Source: CAMDWQ01 sp964497635
GTDB taxonomy: Bacteria; Omnitrophota; Gorgyraeia; 2-02-FULL-51-18
DNA length: 18,291 nucleotides
Assembly: GCA_964497635.1 (NCBI GenBank)
Contig: CAZCDB010000031.1
Span: 1 to 18,291 of the forward strand
Direction: 5' to 3'
The translations under genes were made by a program, and so were the position numbers. Below are positions 1 through 7,309 of the stretch, in pieces (the stretch's first letter is position 1; every line of letters begins with the position of its first letter). The notes beneath the pieces are model-generated. The model saw only the letters and a program-made list of their open reading frames with translations. It was not told where the DNA came from and did no database searches.

Positions 1-797
1 GCCATTTTCAAAATTTCAAGATTTGAAAAACCATGCCCCGTCCCCAGATTAAACGCCTGATTTTTAACTCCACGGCTTAGAGCCTTCAACGCTAAAAGAT
101 GCGCGTCCACAATATCTTCGACGTGAATATAATCACGCACGCAGGTCCCATCTGGTGTTTTAAAATCATCGCCAAATAATACGAGTTGTTTCTTTTTTCC
201 AGAGGCAGCTTTGAGAATATTGGGTACCAGATGGGATTCAGGCTCGTGGACTTCTCCCGTTTTCCCATGGGAGTGCGCACCCGCCGCGTTAAAATAACGC
301 AAAGCGATGTAGGAAGAGTTGGAAGCCTTGGCCCAATCTTTTAACATCCACTCCATCATGAGTTTGGACCAGCCATAAGGATTGGTAGGCGACTGAGGAT
401 GATTTTCCGTCATCGGCGTTTTTAGGGGCTCACCATAAGTCGCACAGCTCGATGAAAATATCAGCGCACGAACTTTGGCCTCTTGCATCGTTTGCAAGAG
501 ATTGACGCCTGCCGCGACATTGTTTTCGTAATATTTGAGAGGATTAGCGACCGACTCCCCCACCATCGCAGAAGCCGCAAAATGCATCACCGCATCGATT
601 TTGTATTTCTTAAAAACCGCACGGCACTGAGCTTTATTTTTAAGATCCGCTTTCACAAACTCGGCTTCTTTGGGAACCAAAAACCGATGCCCCATACTCA
701 AGTCATCAAGCACCACCACCGAGTACTTCTTCTCCACCAGACGATGAGCCATGCAGGAGCCAATATACCCCGCCCCTCCCGTCACAAGAATTTTCAT
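1..797 (-). CDS. galE: UDP-glucose 4-epimerase, 3' end cut by window edge
   Basis: Interconverts UDP-glucose and UDP-galactose with bound NAD+ in the cytoplasm, feeding galactose into LPS or other surface glycans. About 265 residues are visible out of roughly 330 usual for the family, and the C-terminus lies beyond the left edge. The N-terminus reads MKILVTGGAGYIGS, the Rossmann dinucleotide motif GxxGxxG. An acidic DD pair near residues 31-32 follows the second strand. SSSCATYG (about 115-122) carries the catalytic Ser/Thr region, and NPYGWSK holds the catalytic pair Tyr141/Lys145. RYFNAAGA and CVRDYIHVEDI are also typical of GalE. The ATG at 797 follows a GGAG with 8-base spacing. The gene begins 21 bases after tRNA-Ser(GCU) on the same strand, so it is probably co-transcribed with it. 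Related UDP-sugar epimerases share these motifs, so the exact sugar is inferred. Confidence 0.93.
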   Translation of the reverse strand, partial: MKILVTGGAGYIGSCMAHRLVEKKYSVVVLDDLSMGHRFLVPKEAEFVKADLKNKAQCRAVFKKYKIDAVMHFAASAMVGESVANPLKYYENNVAAGVNLLQTMQEAKVRALIFSSSCATYGEPLKTPMTENHPQSPTNPYGWSKLMMEWMLKDWAKASNSSYIALRYFNAAGAHSHGKTGEVHEPESHLVPNILKAASGKKKQLVLFGDDFKTPDGTCVRDYIHVEDIVDAHLLALKALSRGVKNQAFNLGTGHGFSNLEILKM

Positions 798-818
798 GGT
801 AGATGCTCCGTAAAAAAT

Positions 819-907
819 CGGAGAGGTAGGGATTCGAACCCTAGGACCCGTTTTACCAGGTCAGTCACTTAGCAGGCGACTGCAATCGGCCTCTCTGCCA
901 CCTCTCC
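819..907 (-). tRNA. tRNA-Ser (anticodon GCU)
   Basis: The minus strand folds into a class II tRNA of 89 bases. The 7-bp acceptor stem is GGAGAGG/CCTCTCC with discriminator G. The D-arm has a short GCA/TGC stem. The anticodon loop CTGCTAA (anticodon GCT, reading AGC/AGU) sits on a GTCGC/GTGAC stem. The long variable arm pairs GACC with GGTC, and the T-arm is TAGGG-TTCGAAT-CCCTA. The extended variable arm is the serine identity mark. CCA is not encoded. It lies between the short-chain dehydrogenase gene and galE, both on the same strand. Confidence 0.96.
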
Positions 908-939
908 TAAATCTTTAAATCAAAATTACCTTAAAAAAA

Positions 940-1728
940 CTAATTCCTCCGCGCTTCCTGCATTTTGCGGACAGCGTTTCGGACAAAACCTCGGGGAGAA
1001 ACGCGAAGCAGTTGAATAATGAGACGGTTTTTAAAACCAGGAACCACAACCGCCTTCCCCCGCTTCATCCCCTCAAAACCAATCCATGCCACCTCCTCGG
1101 CGGACATATTCAGATGCTTGCTAAAGAGCATCGACTTCTTCATCCCGGCTGCCGCGCGAAAATTGGTCTCCGTGGGCCCCGGACATAAAGCCGTCACCAT
1201 CACCCCCGTCCCACGCGCCTCCTCGGCAATCGCCTCCGAAAACGACAACACAAACGCCTTGGTCGCGTAATAAATCGCCATCAGGGGGCCAGGCTGAAAC
1301 GCGGCGGTGGAGGCTACATTCAAAATGGTACCGCGCCTGTTTTTTATCATATCCTTTAGAAACAATTTGGTCAAACAAACAAGCGACTCGACATTGAGCC
1401 GGATCATCTGCCGCTCGCTCTCAAGATCCGTTTCCCAAAAATTCCCGTAGCCGCCAAACCCCGCATTGTTGACAAGAATATCGACTTGGATTCCCCGGCG
1501 CAAAAGTTCTTCATACACCTGGCGGCAATGATCCACAATGCTCAGATCGCTTTCAATCACGATCACTTTCGTTGAATGATTTTTCTCTAAATCCGCAGCA
1601 ATTTGATGAAGCTTATCTTTTGAACGCGCCACGAGAACCAAATCATACTTTTCGTGGGCAAAAATTTTTGCCAGCTCGAAACCGATGCCGCTGGAGGCCC
1701 CGGTAATCAATACCGTTTCTTTATTCAT
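940..1728 (-). CDS. short-chain dehydrogenase/reductase (classical SDR)
   Basis: A 262-residue NAD(P)-dependent oxidoreductase of the classical SDR family. Visible motifs are the cofactor motif TGASSGIG (about 9-16), DL at about 61-62, the NNAG motif (87-90), a catalytic Ser near 140 in NVAST, and YxxxK (Tyr153, Lys157) followed by CPGPTET. Length is normal for the family. The sequence type resembles the DltE/YqjQ-like subgroup, but the substrate cannot be read from it. ATG at 1728 is taken as the start. A TTG one codon upstream (1731) is slightly better spaced from the GGAAGG ribosome binding site and cannot be excluded. It follows the fascin-domain protein by about 20 bases and precedes tRNA-Ser(GCU), so all are probably on one transcript. 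No operon logic links it to a specific pathway. Confidence 0.9.
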   Translation of the reverse strand: MNKETVLITGASSGIGFELAKIFAHEKYDLVLVARSKDKLHQIAADLEKNHSTKVIVIESDLSIVDHCRQVYEELLRRGIQVDILVNNAGFGGYGNFWETDLESERQMIRLNVESLVCLTKLFLKDMIKNRRGTILNVASTAAFQPGPLMAIYYATKAFVLSFSEAIAEEARGTGVMVTALCPGPTETNFRAAAGMKKSMLFSKHLNMSAEEVAWIGFEGMKRGKAVVVPGFKNRLIIQLLRVSPRGFVRNAVRKMQEARRN

Positions 1729-1751
1729 CAATCACAAGCCTTCCTCTTATT

Positions 1752-4229
1752 TTATTTTTCTGTAGAAGATTTTGTCGTGACCTTTTTTGTCAAAGGCTTG
1801 AGAGTTGTCTGTGGAGTTAGGTTAAAATCAATCGCCTTGATTGAAGGTTTTGTATAAACCACCCCAGGACGCGGCGCTCGAGACGGTTGAGAACGAGTCG
1901 GTTCCGTAGAACTGGGTGGGGCCGTCCTGGCAGGCGCTGGTGCAGGTTTTGGAGTAAATCTAAACCTCTCCCAACCTCTAACATGGGGACTTACAGCCGC
2001 CAAATAAGACTCCCCGTTAGCCCCAACCCCGGCACGAACATAAGCCTGCAGACGAATAGAGAAAAGTGAAAAAGTGCCATCCGGATAATATTCTATTTCA
2101 AATTGTGTGATGGTTCCTATCGAGTCTTCGCTGGCGGTCAGGATTGCCCCTGGACCGACCGGAGCCAGGTACTTTCCACTCTGAAATGAGCGGATCGACA
2201 CGATACTTCCACCGTCGGATCCGAAGAACTGGAATTTTTCCCAGCTTCTGGCGTGCGGACTCGCTGCAGCTACAAAACTACCGGGCCCAACCCCCGCCCG
2301 AACATATTTACCCGAAAGATCTGAAATGAATGGGGTGACCTCCGCTTGGGACGCTGCGTCTATCTTCTTAAATTTTTTCTCCCCATCGTTGTATTTGAAC
2401 TCACTGCGTGTGCCACGGTGCCTATCGAAAGTGACTCCTCCCAGGTTGATTCTCATCTCATTTAAGCGAATCCAACCGGTGTTAAAGCGCCTTGAAAAAT
2501 CACCGTAACCAACACGTGTGTTCACCCGAACTTCCGGCGTGACAAAAAACTGGGCATGGTATTCTGGCTTGCTCCAGGAAAAACCATATTTTTTCTGCGC
2601 ACTCCTACCTTCGGTCTGAAGCGCCGGAAGAGTAAACTCTAGATTTTTCATATTCCGATCGTTGAAACGGACTTTCTCCGAACGAATCTTTTGAGAGCCC
2701 TCAAACGCGTTGTATTCGAGAGTAACATTTCCCTTTCCACTCACGTGAATCCCCGCTTCTGCAGAACCTTCTAGCACACCCAGATCAAAACTGGTATTGG
2801 TCAAGGACGCCGGGATAGCGATGTCAAAAGCATCTGTGTCGCTTCCGAAAGGCGGCGAAAAATTTACGTTGTGGTCAAAATCAAGATCCCAGCTGTTGGG
2901 ATTGTGATAGACATTGGTCCAAAATACCCTAAAGCGGCACCCCCAACCAAAACGGACTTGAAGAACCCCTTCATTGCCATCAAAAATAAGATCGTTCGAT
3001 AGTCCCGCATCACGATAAAATTTCGCATCAGCATTCAGAGCGCGAGCGCCAACCGAATGGTGCACTTTGGTCGGGTGATCTTGGATGTCTTTGATAAAAA
3101 TATTGGTTGGATGAAGCTCGCCGCTCACTTCAATCGGGATTCTCATACCAATCCCGTAAGAACCCATGAGAGTGATACGAAAAAATCCGCTACAATAATT
3201 CCAGCGCCGCTCCCATTCCCAGCTATCGCCGCGCGTAAATCCCGTCAAAAATTGAGTCTTGTACTCAAACTCTCCTGAAGACCGAGACTCCGCTGCTTCG
3301 TAAGAGGTAGCGACGGGAGAATGGGGCGGGATCACCGCCTCCGTGGCGAGGTCCGGAAGATCTAAGCGAAGCAAAATCGGGCGGAAAGCATTCTTGGCGG
3401 CTTGAAACGGCTGAAGCGCGCTATAGGAAAAGACTCCGTTTCTTAAGGTAGGCATTTGGAGCCGGCCGTTGGACAACAAAAACGCTCGCTTAGGCACCAC
3501 CACGGTATCGACAATCTCAAAAGGACCTTTACCATCCGCGATCGCTTGGATCACAGCGTCTTCGCCACCCGCTTCGGCCGCCTGTCGGATGGGATCATCC
3601 GCCGGAAGACTGGCCATTTCATGGCGCATAAAATTTTGAAGCCCGGCAACTCCCTCGGGTTTTAGCAGGGCCTTATTAAACCTTGAACGACCTCCGGCCA
3701 GAAAACTACCAAATTCCGGCGAGGCGCCAGCTAATACCTGAGGATTGGTGACTGTCACGCTTGTACTTTTGACAATCGCGTATGAATCTTCAAACTCAAG
3801 CACTTCGTCTTGTACTTCAACAGGTCCTTTCAAAACACCGCCCCGCGAAGCAATCCGGCTAGCTCCTTGAGCAAACTTGTCCTGCTCTTCAAAGGCTTTG
3901 CCGAGCACTCGGCCCAGCTTCATTGTCTGGCCATCCTCCAGCGTCACCTCATTTTCCATAAAAGCCCGGGTGAGGGGTTTACGGCTAAGCACCGACTGAA
4001 AATTAAGTTTTTTAGAAAGAACGGAGTCATCGCCGGCTTTAGAAAACGGCTGAACTGCAAGATCACCGGCAAAAGCGTTTTGAGAAAATAAAAAAATTGG
4101 AAGGAGAGCTATGAAAAAAATAAAATTTCGGAGGGAGTAGGATTCGAACCCACGGTACCTTTCGGCACAACAGTTTTCAAGACTGCCGCAATAGACCACT
4201 CTGCCATCCCTCCTAAATTTTTGAGTCAA
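1752..4229 (-). CDS. large secreted protein with C-terminal fascin-like beta-trefoil; start unresolved
   Basis: An exported protein of unknown function. A hydrophobic stretch FIFFIALLPIFLFSQNAFA (residues 36-54 of the open frame) looks like a Sec signal peptide with cleavage after AFA, so the mature chain starts near 4067. The next 570 residues are not recognised. They are polar and rich in aromatics, with short beta-like segments. Residues about 631-759 hold three repeats: SGKYVRAGVG...WEKFQF, SGKYLAPVGPG... and YVRAGVG...WERFRF. The first and third are nearly identical, which is the pattern of a fascin-like beta-trefoil. A Pro/Ala/Arg-rich linker (760-789) and a basic, Thr/Lys-rich tail follow. 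The frame opens at TTG 4229, 13 bases after the upstream stop, but its first 34 codons cover the whole of tRNA-Ser(UGA). No ATG, GTG or TTG lies in frame between the tRNA end and the signal peptide. The true start may be TTG 4229, GTG 4199, or a rare ATT at 4121. Confidence 0.8.
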   Translation of the reverse strand: MTQKFRRDGRVVYCGSLENCCAERYRGFESYSLRNFIFFIALLPIFLFSQNAFAGDLAVQPFSKAGDDSVLSKKLNFQSVLSRKPLTRAFMENEVTLEDGQTMKLGRVLGKAFEEQDKFAQGASRIASRGGVLKGPVEVQDEVLEFEDSYAIVKSTSVTVTNPQVLAGASPEFGSFLAGGRSRFNKALLKPEGVAGLQNFMRHEMASLPADDPIRQAAEAGGEDAVIQAIADGKGPFEIVDTVVVPKRAFLLSNGRLQMPTLRNGVFSYSALQPFQAAKNAFRPILLRLDLPDLATEAVIPPHSPVATSYEAAESRSSGEFEYKTQFLTGFTRGDSWEWERRWNYCSGFFRITLMGSYGIGMRIPIEVSGELHPTNIFIKDIQDHPTKVHHSVGARALNADAKFYRDAGLSNDLIFDGNEGVLQVRFGWGCRFRVFWTNVYHNPNSWDLDFDHNVNFSPPFGSDTDAFDIAIPASLTNTSFDLGVLEGSAEAGIHVSGKGNVTLEYNAFEGSQKIRSEKVRFNDRNMKNLEFTLPALQTEGRSAQKKYGFSWSKPEYHAQFFVTPEVRVNTRVGYGDFSRRFNTGWIRLNEMRINLGGVTFDRHRGTRSEFKYNDGEKKFKKIDAASQAEVTPFISDLSGKYVRAGVGPGSFVAAASPHARSWEKFQFFGSDGGSIVSIRSFQSGKYLAPVGPGAILTASEDSIGTITQFEIEYYPDGTFSLFSIRLQAYVRAGVGANGESYLAAVSPHVRGWERFRFTPKPAPAPARTAPPSSTEPTRSQPSRAPRPGVVYTKPSIKAIDFNLTPQTTLKPLTKKVTTKSSTEK
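4129..4213 (-). tRNA. tRNA-Ser (anticodon UGA)
   Basis: The minus strand folds into an 85-base class II tRNA. The acceptor stem is GGAGGGA/TCCCTCC with discriminator G. The D-arm has a GCA/TGC stem. The anticodon loop CTTGAAA (anticodon TGA, reading UCN codons) sits on GCAGT/ACTGT. The variable arm is extended around GCCGAAAGGT, and the T-arm is GTGGG-TTCGAAT-CCTAC with one wobble pair. CCA is not encoded. It lies about 1.6 kb downstream of serS on the same strand. It overlaps in full the 5' part of the open frame of the fascin-domain gene, whose signal peptide begins right after the tRNA 3' end. Confidence 0.96.
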
Positions 4230-4241
4230 AATTACCTCTTG

Positions 4242-5801
4242 TTATTCTTTTCGCACAAAAGATTCTCTTGAATCTATGGGTAGAGAGAACATTCTATACA
4301 AGTCCGAATACTTTTCCAAGCATCTGTTATCCAGCGTATTGATCTCCTGATTCTCATCCCGAAGAACTGCTTCCACTCGCTCTTCTTCACCAAACAATCG
4401 GAGAGGGACTTCTAGCTCCCTGCTAGAACCGTAAAAAATGTAAGTATTTTTGGAAAAAATTCTCATTTGCACATAAGGAAAAACGCTCTGGACTGTGTTA
4501 TAGAGAACCTTTGCAAATTTTGGATTATCCCCCATCGCCCAAACAGCAAAAATTCCGCCAGGTTTCAAACGATCATGATAAATTTTGAAGTATTCCTTCG
4601 TAAACAAGGGGGATGAGTGAATAATTCTTACTTCTTCGATATCAATGACGATCGCGTCGTATATCTCTTTTGTTTTTCGAATATAGTTGGCCCCATCCTC
4701 GATGATTAAGTTGGCTTTGGGAGATCCCAAAACTCCCTTATTTTCTAATGAAAAATATTCACGGCAAGCCTGAGCAACCACAGGGTTAATTTCAATAATG
4801 TCGACTTTGGAGACGTTGGGATGAATTGCAAGGCTTTCAGCGGTATATCCACACCCAAGACCGATATTAAGAACCCTGGAATCCGCCGGACCCTTCTCAG
4901 CCACCCAGAGACCTAAGGCTTCCTCCGAATCTCTGTCTTTGTAGCCACACATCGGCCGGTAATTAATAAAAAGTGTCTTATTCCCCTTAACCCCATAAGC
5001 ATTCTGCCCCACAGTCACAACTCCAAAAGGAGAAGATTTTTGGAAAATGACTTGGCCAAAACGGGCCTGGTAAGGAATTAAGGACTCTTTCTTGCTTGGT
5101 GATTCCGTTTTTTGTCCATCCCTCTTCTCGGACCATGGCGATCCCCCTACAACCCAAACTGATAAAATTGCTAAAAACAAAAAAATTAATTTTTTGAGAA
5201 CCGGCGAAGAAAGAAGGATAGTCACGGTCAAAATATTAATCATGACTGCCACCCATAAGGTCTTCTCAAATCCAAGATAAGGAATCAAAATAAATCCTGC
5301 CAAGAGGACCCCACCAATGGCCCCTAGCATATCCACAAAATAAACTCGACCCGTTTCCTGAACACCCGCCTCTACGGTTGACAGATAAAGCCCATTGAGA
5401 ACAGGGAAAGTACCTCCGATAAAAAATGCAGGCACAAAAAGGTAAATAAACACAAACAAGCTTTTGAATAAATGCTTTTGCCAAACTAAAATTGAAAACC
5501 GATCAATTCCGTCAAGAACTGTTGGAAGATAAAAATAATGGTTTAGCACTATAAGCGCGTATCCGATGAGAAGAAAATTCATCATGCAGAGAAAACCAAC
5601 CGCAGCCTCCCTACTTTTAACTTTGGAAGAGAAAAAAAGACTCGAGAATGCTAAGCCGCTAAGAAAAGCAGCGATCGTCAAAGAAGCGGCAAAAATGGTT
5701 TCGGAGTAAAAAAGAAATAGAACTTTAAGGCAATAGATTTCATAGATTAAAGAGGAGAGGCCTGCTAAAAAGGTGACAATCAGAATTGTCCGCCTTTTCA
5801 T
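4242..5801 (-). CDS. membrane-anchored spermidine synthase-like methyltransferase-fold protein
   Basis: A 519-residue fusion. Residues 1 to about 220 hold six or so hydrophobic helices, including a GRVYFVDMLGAIGG segment (151-164) typical of the transporter-like half of fused spermidine-synthase proteins. Residues about 240-500 form a SAM-binding Rossmann domain: VLNIGLGCG (310-318) with the GxGxG loop, DIIEINP (334-340) with the acidic residue that holds the ribose, EDGANYI (368-374), and YDAIVIDIEEV (381-391). True spermidine synthases usually have D-S/T-x-D-P at the last site. Here it is D-I-E-E-V, followed by SSPLFTKEYF, so polyamine synthesis should not be assumed. The start ATG at 5801 follows the serS stop by 5 bases with only a weak ribosome binding site, suggesting translational coupling. 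The N-terminus probably anchors the enzyme domain to the inner membrane. Confidence 0.82.
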   Translation of the reverse strand: MKRRTILIVTFLAGLSSLIYEIYCLKVLFLFYSETIFAASLTIAAFLSGLAFSSLFFSSKVKSREAAVGFLCMMNFLLIGYALIVLNHYFYLPTVLDGIDRFSILVWQKHLFKSLFVFIYLFVPAFFIGGTFPVLNGLYLSTVEAGVQETGRVYFVDMLGAIGGVLLAGFILIPYLGFEKTLWVAVMINILTVTILLSSPVLKKLIFLFLAILSVWVVGGSPWSEKRDGQKTESPSKKESLIPYQARFGQVIFQKSSPFGVVTVGQNAYGVKGNKTLFINYRPMCGYKDRDSEEALGLWVAEKGPADSRVLNIGLGCGYTAESLAIHPNVSKVDIIEINPVVAQACREYFSLENKGVLGSPKANLIIEDGANYIRKTKEIYDAIVIDIEEVRIIHSSPLFTKEYFKIYHDRLKPGGIFAVWAMGDNPKFAKVLYNTVQSVFPYVQMRIFSKNTYIFYGSSRELEVPLRLFGEEERVEAVLRDENQEINTLDNRCLEKYSDLYRMFSLPIDSRESFVRKE

Positions 5802-5806
5802 AATAC

Positions 5807-7081
5807 TTATTTCTTAATCACTTCTAAGCCGCCAAGAAAAGGCCTTAAAACCTCCGGAATTAAAACAGACCCATCCGGCATCTGATAATTTTCAAGAATT
5901 GCGATCATCACGCGCGGAAGAGCAAGTCCGGAACCATTGAGCGTGTGGACAAATTCACTTTTTCCGGTATCTTTTCTTTTGAAACGAATATTAGCCCGCC
6001 TGGCTTGAAAGGCTTCAAAATTACTCACCGAAGAAACCTCTAGCCACCGACCCAGACCCGAGGCCCACACTTCGATGTCATAGCACTTGGCCGCGCCAAA
6101 CCCCATATCCCCCGAGCAGAGCTGAAGCACTCGGTAAGGCAGGTTGAGAAGCTGAAGGATTTTTTCCGCGTCTTTAAGCATCTTCTCATGTTCTTCGTAA
6201 GAATTTTCAGGCTTTGAAAATTTAACCAGCTCAACTTTATCAAATTGATGCACGCGAACCAAACCCTTGGTATCTTTGCCATAAGATCCGGCTTCCCGGC
6301 GAAAACAAGGCGTGTAGGCGGTGTATTTCAGCGGCAAATCCTCTTCGCGAAGCGTCTCATCCCGATGAAGATTGGTCACAGGCACTTCGGCGGTAGGGAT
6401 CAGATAAAGCTCATCGTCCTTAAGCTTGTACATATCTTCTTCAAATTTTGGTAGCTGGCCCGTGCCCATCATCGTCGCCCGATTCACCAGTGCCGGCGGC
6501 CAACATTCCCGGTAGCCGTGGTTGGTGGTGTGATAATCCAACATGAAGTTAAGCAGACCTCTCTGGAGCTTCGCCCCCGCACCACAAAACACCGCAAAAC
6601 CACTCCCGGAGATCTTAGCTCCTCTTGCCATGTCTAAAATGCCAAGCTCTTGCCCCACTTCACTATGCTCTTTGGGCTTAAAATCAAACTTTTTAGCCTC
6701 TCCCCAGCTCGAAACCACCGTATTTTGGCTGCTATCCACTCCCACAAAGACCGAGGAATGTGGGATATTTGGGATAATCATGAGCAAATCAGTGACTTTT
6801 TGCGAAAGTTCACCCACAGAAGACTCAATTTCACCTATTTTTTGGGAAACTACCTTCATGGAGGCGATTGCCTCTTTGGGGTCTTTCTTCTCCTTCAGGA
6901 GGCTGCTGACAAGGTCATTGGCTTTATTTTTTTCAGCGCGGAGACTATCAAGCTCTTGAGCCCGAACGCGTCGCTCTTCGTCCAGCTTTAGGAAGGCATC
7001 AAAATCCAACTTCGGGGCCCGCACCTTCAGATGCCCCCGAACCAGTTCTTTATTTTCACGAATAAAGCTAAGGTCTAACAT
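5807..7081 (-). CDS. serS: seryl-tRNA synthetase (class II)
   Basis: Charges tRNA-Ser with serine in the cytoplasm. The 424 residues match the usual bacterial length. The N-terminal helical arm (about 30-100) that contacts the long variable arm of tRNA-Ser is present. The catalytic core has TAEVPVTN (230-237), class II motif 2 in FRREAGSYGKDTKG (260-273) with the ATP-binding Arg, and motif 3 in GSGLALPRVMIAILEN (383-398). The ATG at 7081 follows GGGAG with 5-base spacing. The gene lies between a long palindromic element on its upstream side and the spermidine-synthase-like gene downstream. Both tRNA-Ser genes of the window are further downstream on the same strand. No T-box-like specifier structure was recognised upstream. 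Confidence 0.97.
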   Translation of the reverse strand: MLDLSFIRENKELVRGHLKVRAPKLDFDAFLKLDEERRVRAQELDSLRAEKNKANDLVSSLLKEKKDPKEAIASMKVVSQKIGEIESSVGELSQKVTDLLMIIPNIPHSSVFVGVDSSQNTVVSSWGEAKKFDFKPKEHSEVGQELGILDMARGAKISGSGFAVFCGAGAKLQRGLLNFMLDYHTTNHGYRECWPPALVNRATMMGTGQLPKFEEDMYKLKDDELYLIPTAEVPVTNLHRDETLREEDLPLKYTAYTPCFRREAGSYGKDTKGLVRVHQFDKVELVKFSKPENSYEEHEKMLKDAEKILQLLNLPYRVLQLCSGDMGFGAAKCYDIEVWASGLGRWLEVSSVSNFEAFQARRANIRFKRKDTGKSEFVHTLNGSGLALPRVMIAILENYQMPDGSVLIPEVLRPFLGGLEVIKK

Positions 7082-7110
7082 AAAATCTCCCGAACTTGGT
7101 ATTTTATTTT

Positions 7111-7215
7111 CACTTTTCGTATTACAGGTTCAGTTGCGAGTCGCTTCGACGAGGTGTGGTGATAACCACATTGAGGAGAAGCAACGAAGCAAATGTGCCT
7201 GTAATGCGAAAAGTG
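7111..7215. repeat. long imperfect palindrome between tRNA-Lys and serS
   Basis: Outer arms 7111-7128 and 7198-7215 are reverse complements over 18 bases with a single T/C difference, which would be a G-U pair in RNA. Inside, GCTTCG (7143-7148) pairs with CGAAGC (7185-7190), and TGTGGT (7155-7160) pairs with ACCACA (7165-7170) around a 4-base loop. The right arm ends on the last acceptor base of tRNA-Lys. On the minus strand no T-run follows, so it is not an ordinary intrinsic terminator. The inner arms (GAGGAGAAGCAACGAAGCAA type) recall REP-like palindromes scattered in many genomes. That resemblance is from memory and unverified. Confidence 0.75.
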
Positions 7216-7286
7216 AGCCGGGAGAGGATCGAACTCTCGACACCATCCTTAAAAGGGATGTGCTCTACCAACTGAGCTACCGGCTC
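7214..7286 (-). tRNA. tRNA-Lys (anticodon UUU)
   Basis: A 73-base cloverleaf on the minus strand. The acceptor stem is GAGCCGG/CCGGCTC with discriminator A. The D-arm is GCTC-AGTTGGTA-GAGC. The anticodon loop CTTTTAA (anticodon TTT) sits on CATCC/GGATG. The T-arm is CGAGA-GTTCGATC-TCTCC-like. CCA is not encoded. It starts 23 bases after the frr stop, on the same strand, and so is likely cut out of the rpsB-tsf-pyrH-frr transcript. A long palindrome begins at its 3' end. Confidence 0.95.
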
Positions 7287-7309
7287 TAAACAAATAAAAA
7301 AGTGATCGA

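Noticed and set aside
4111..4140. Plus-strand mini-gene: AAGGAG, 4-base spacing, ATG and nine codons
   Set aside because: It is the reverse complement of the A/T-rich signal-peptide codons and the tRNA 3' end. A good-looking ribosome binding site arises by chance there, and the peptide is only 9 residues.
6543..6959. Plus-strand open frame of 138 codons
   Set aside because: It lies wholly inside serS on the opposite strand. The serS frame shows class II motifs, and the opposite frame shows none.
7111..7215. Palindrome as an intrinsic terminator or serine T-box
   Set aside because: No T-run follows on either strand, and no T-box-like sequence or serine specifier loop could be recognised. It is kept as a repeat.
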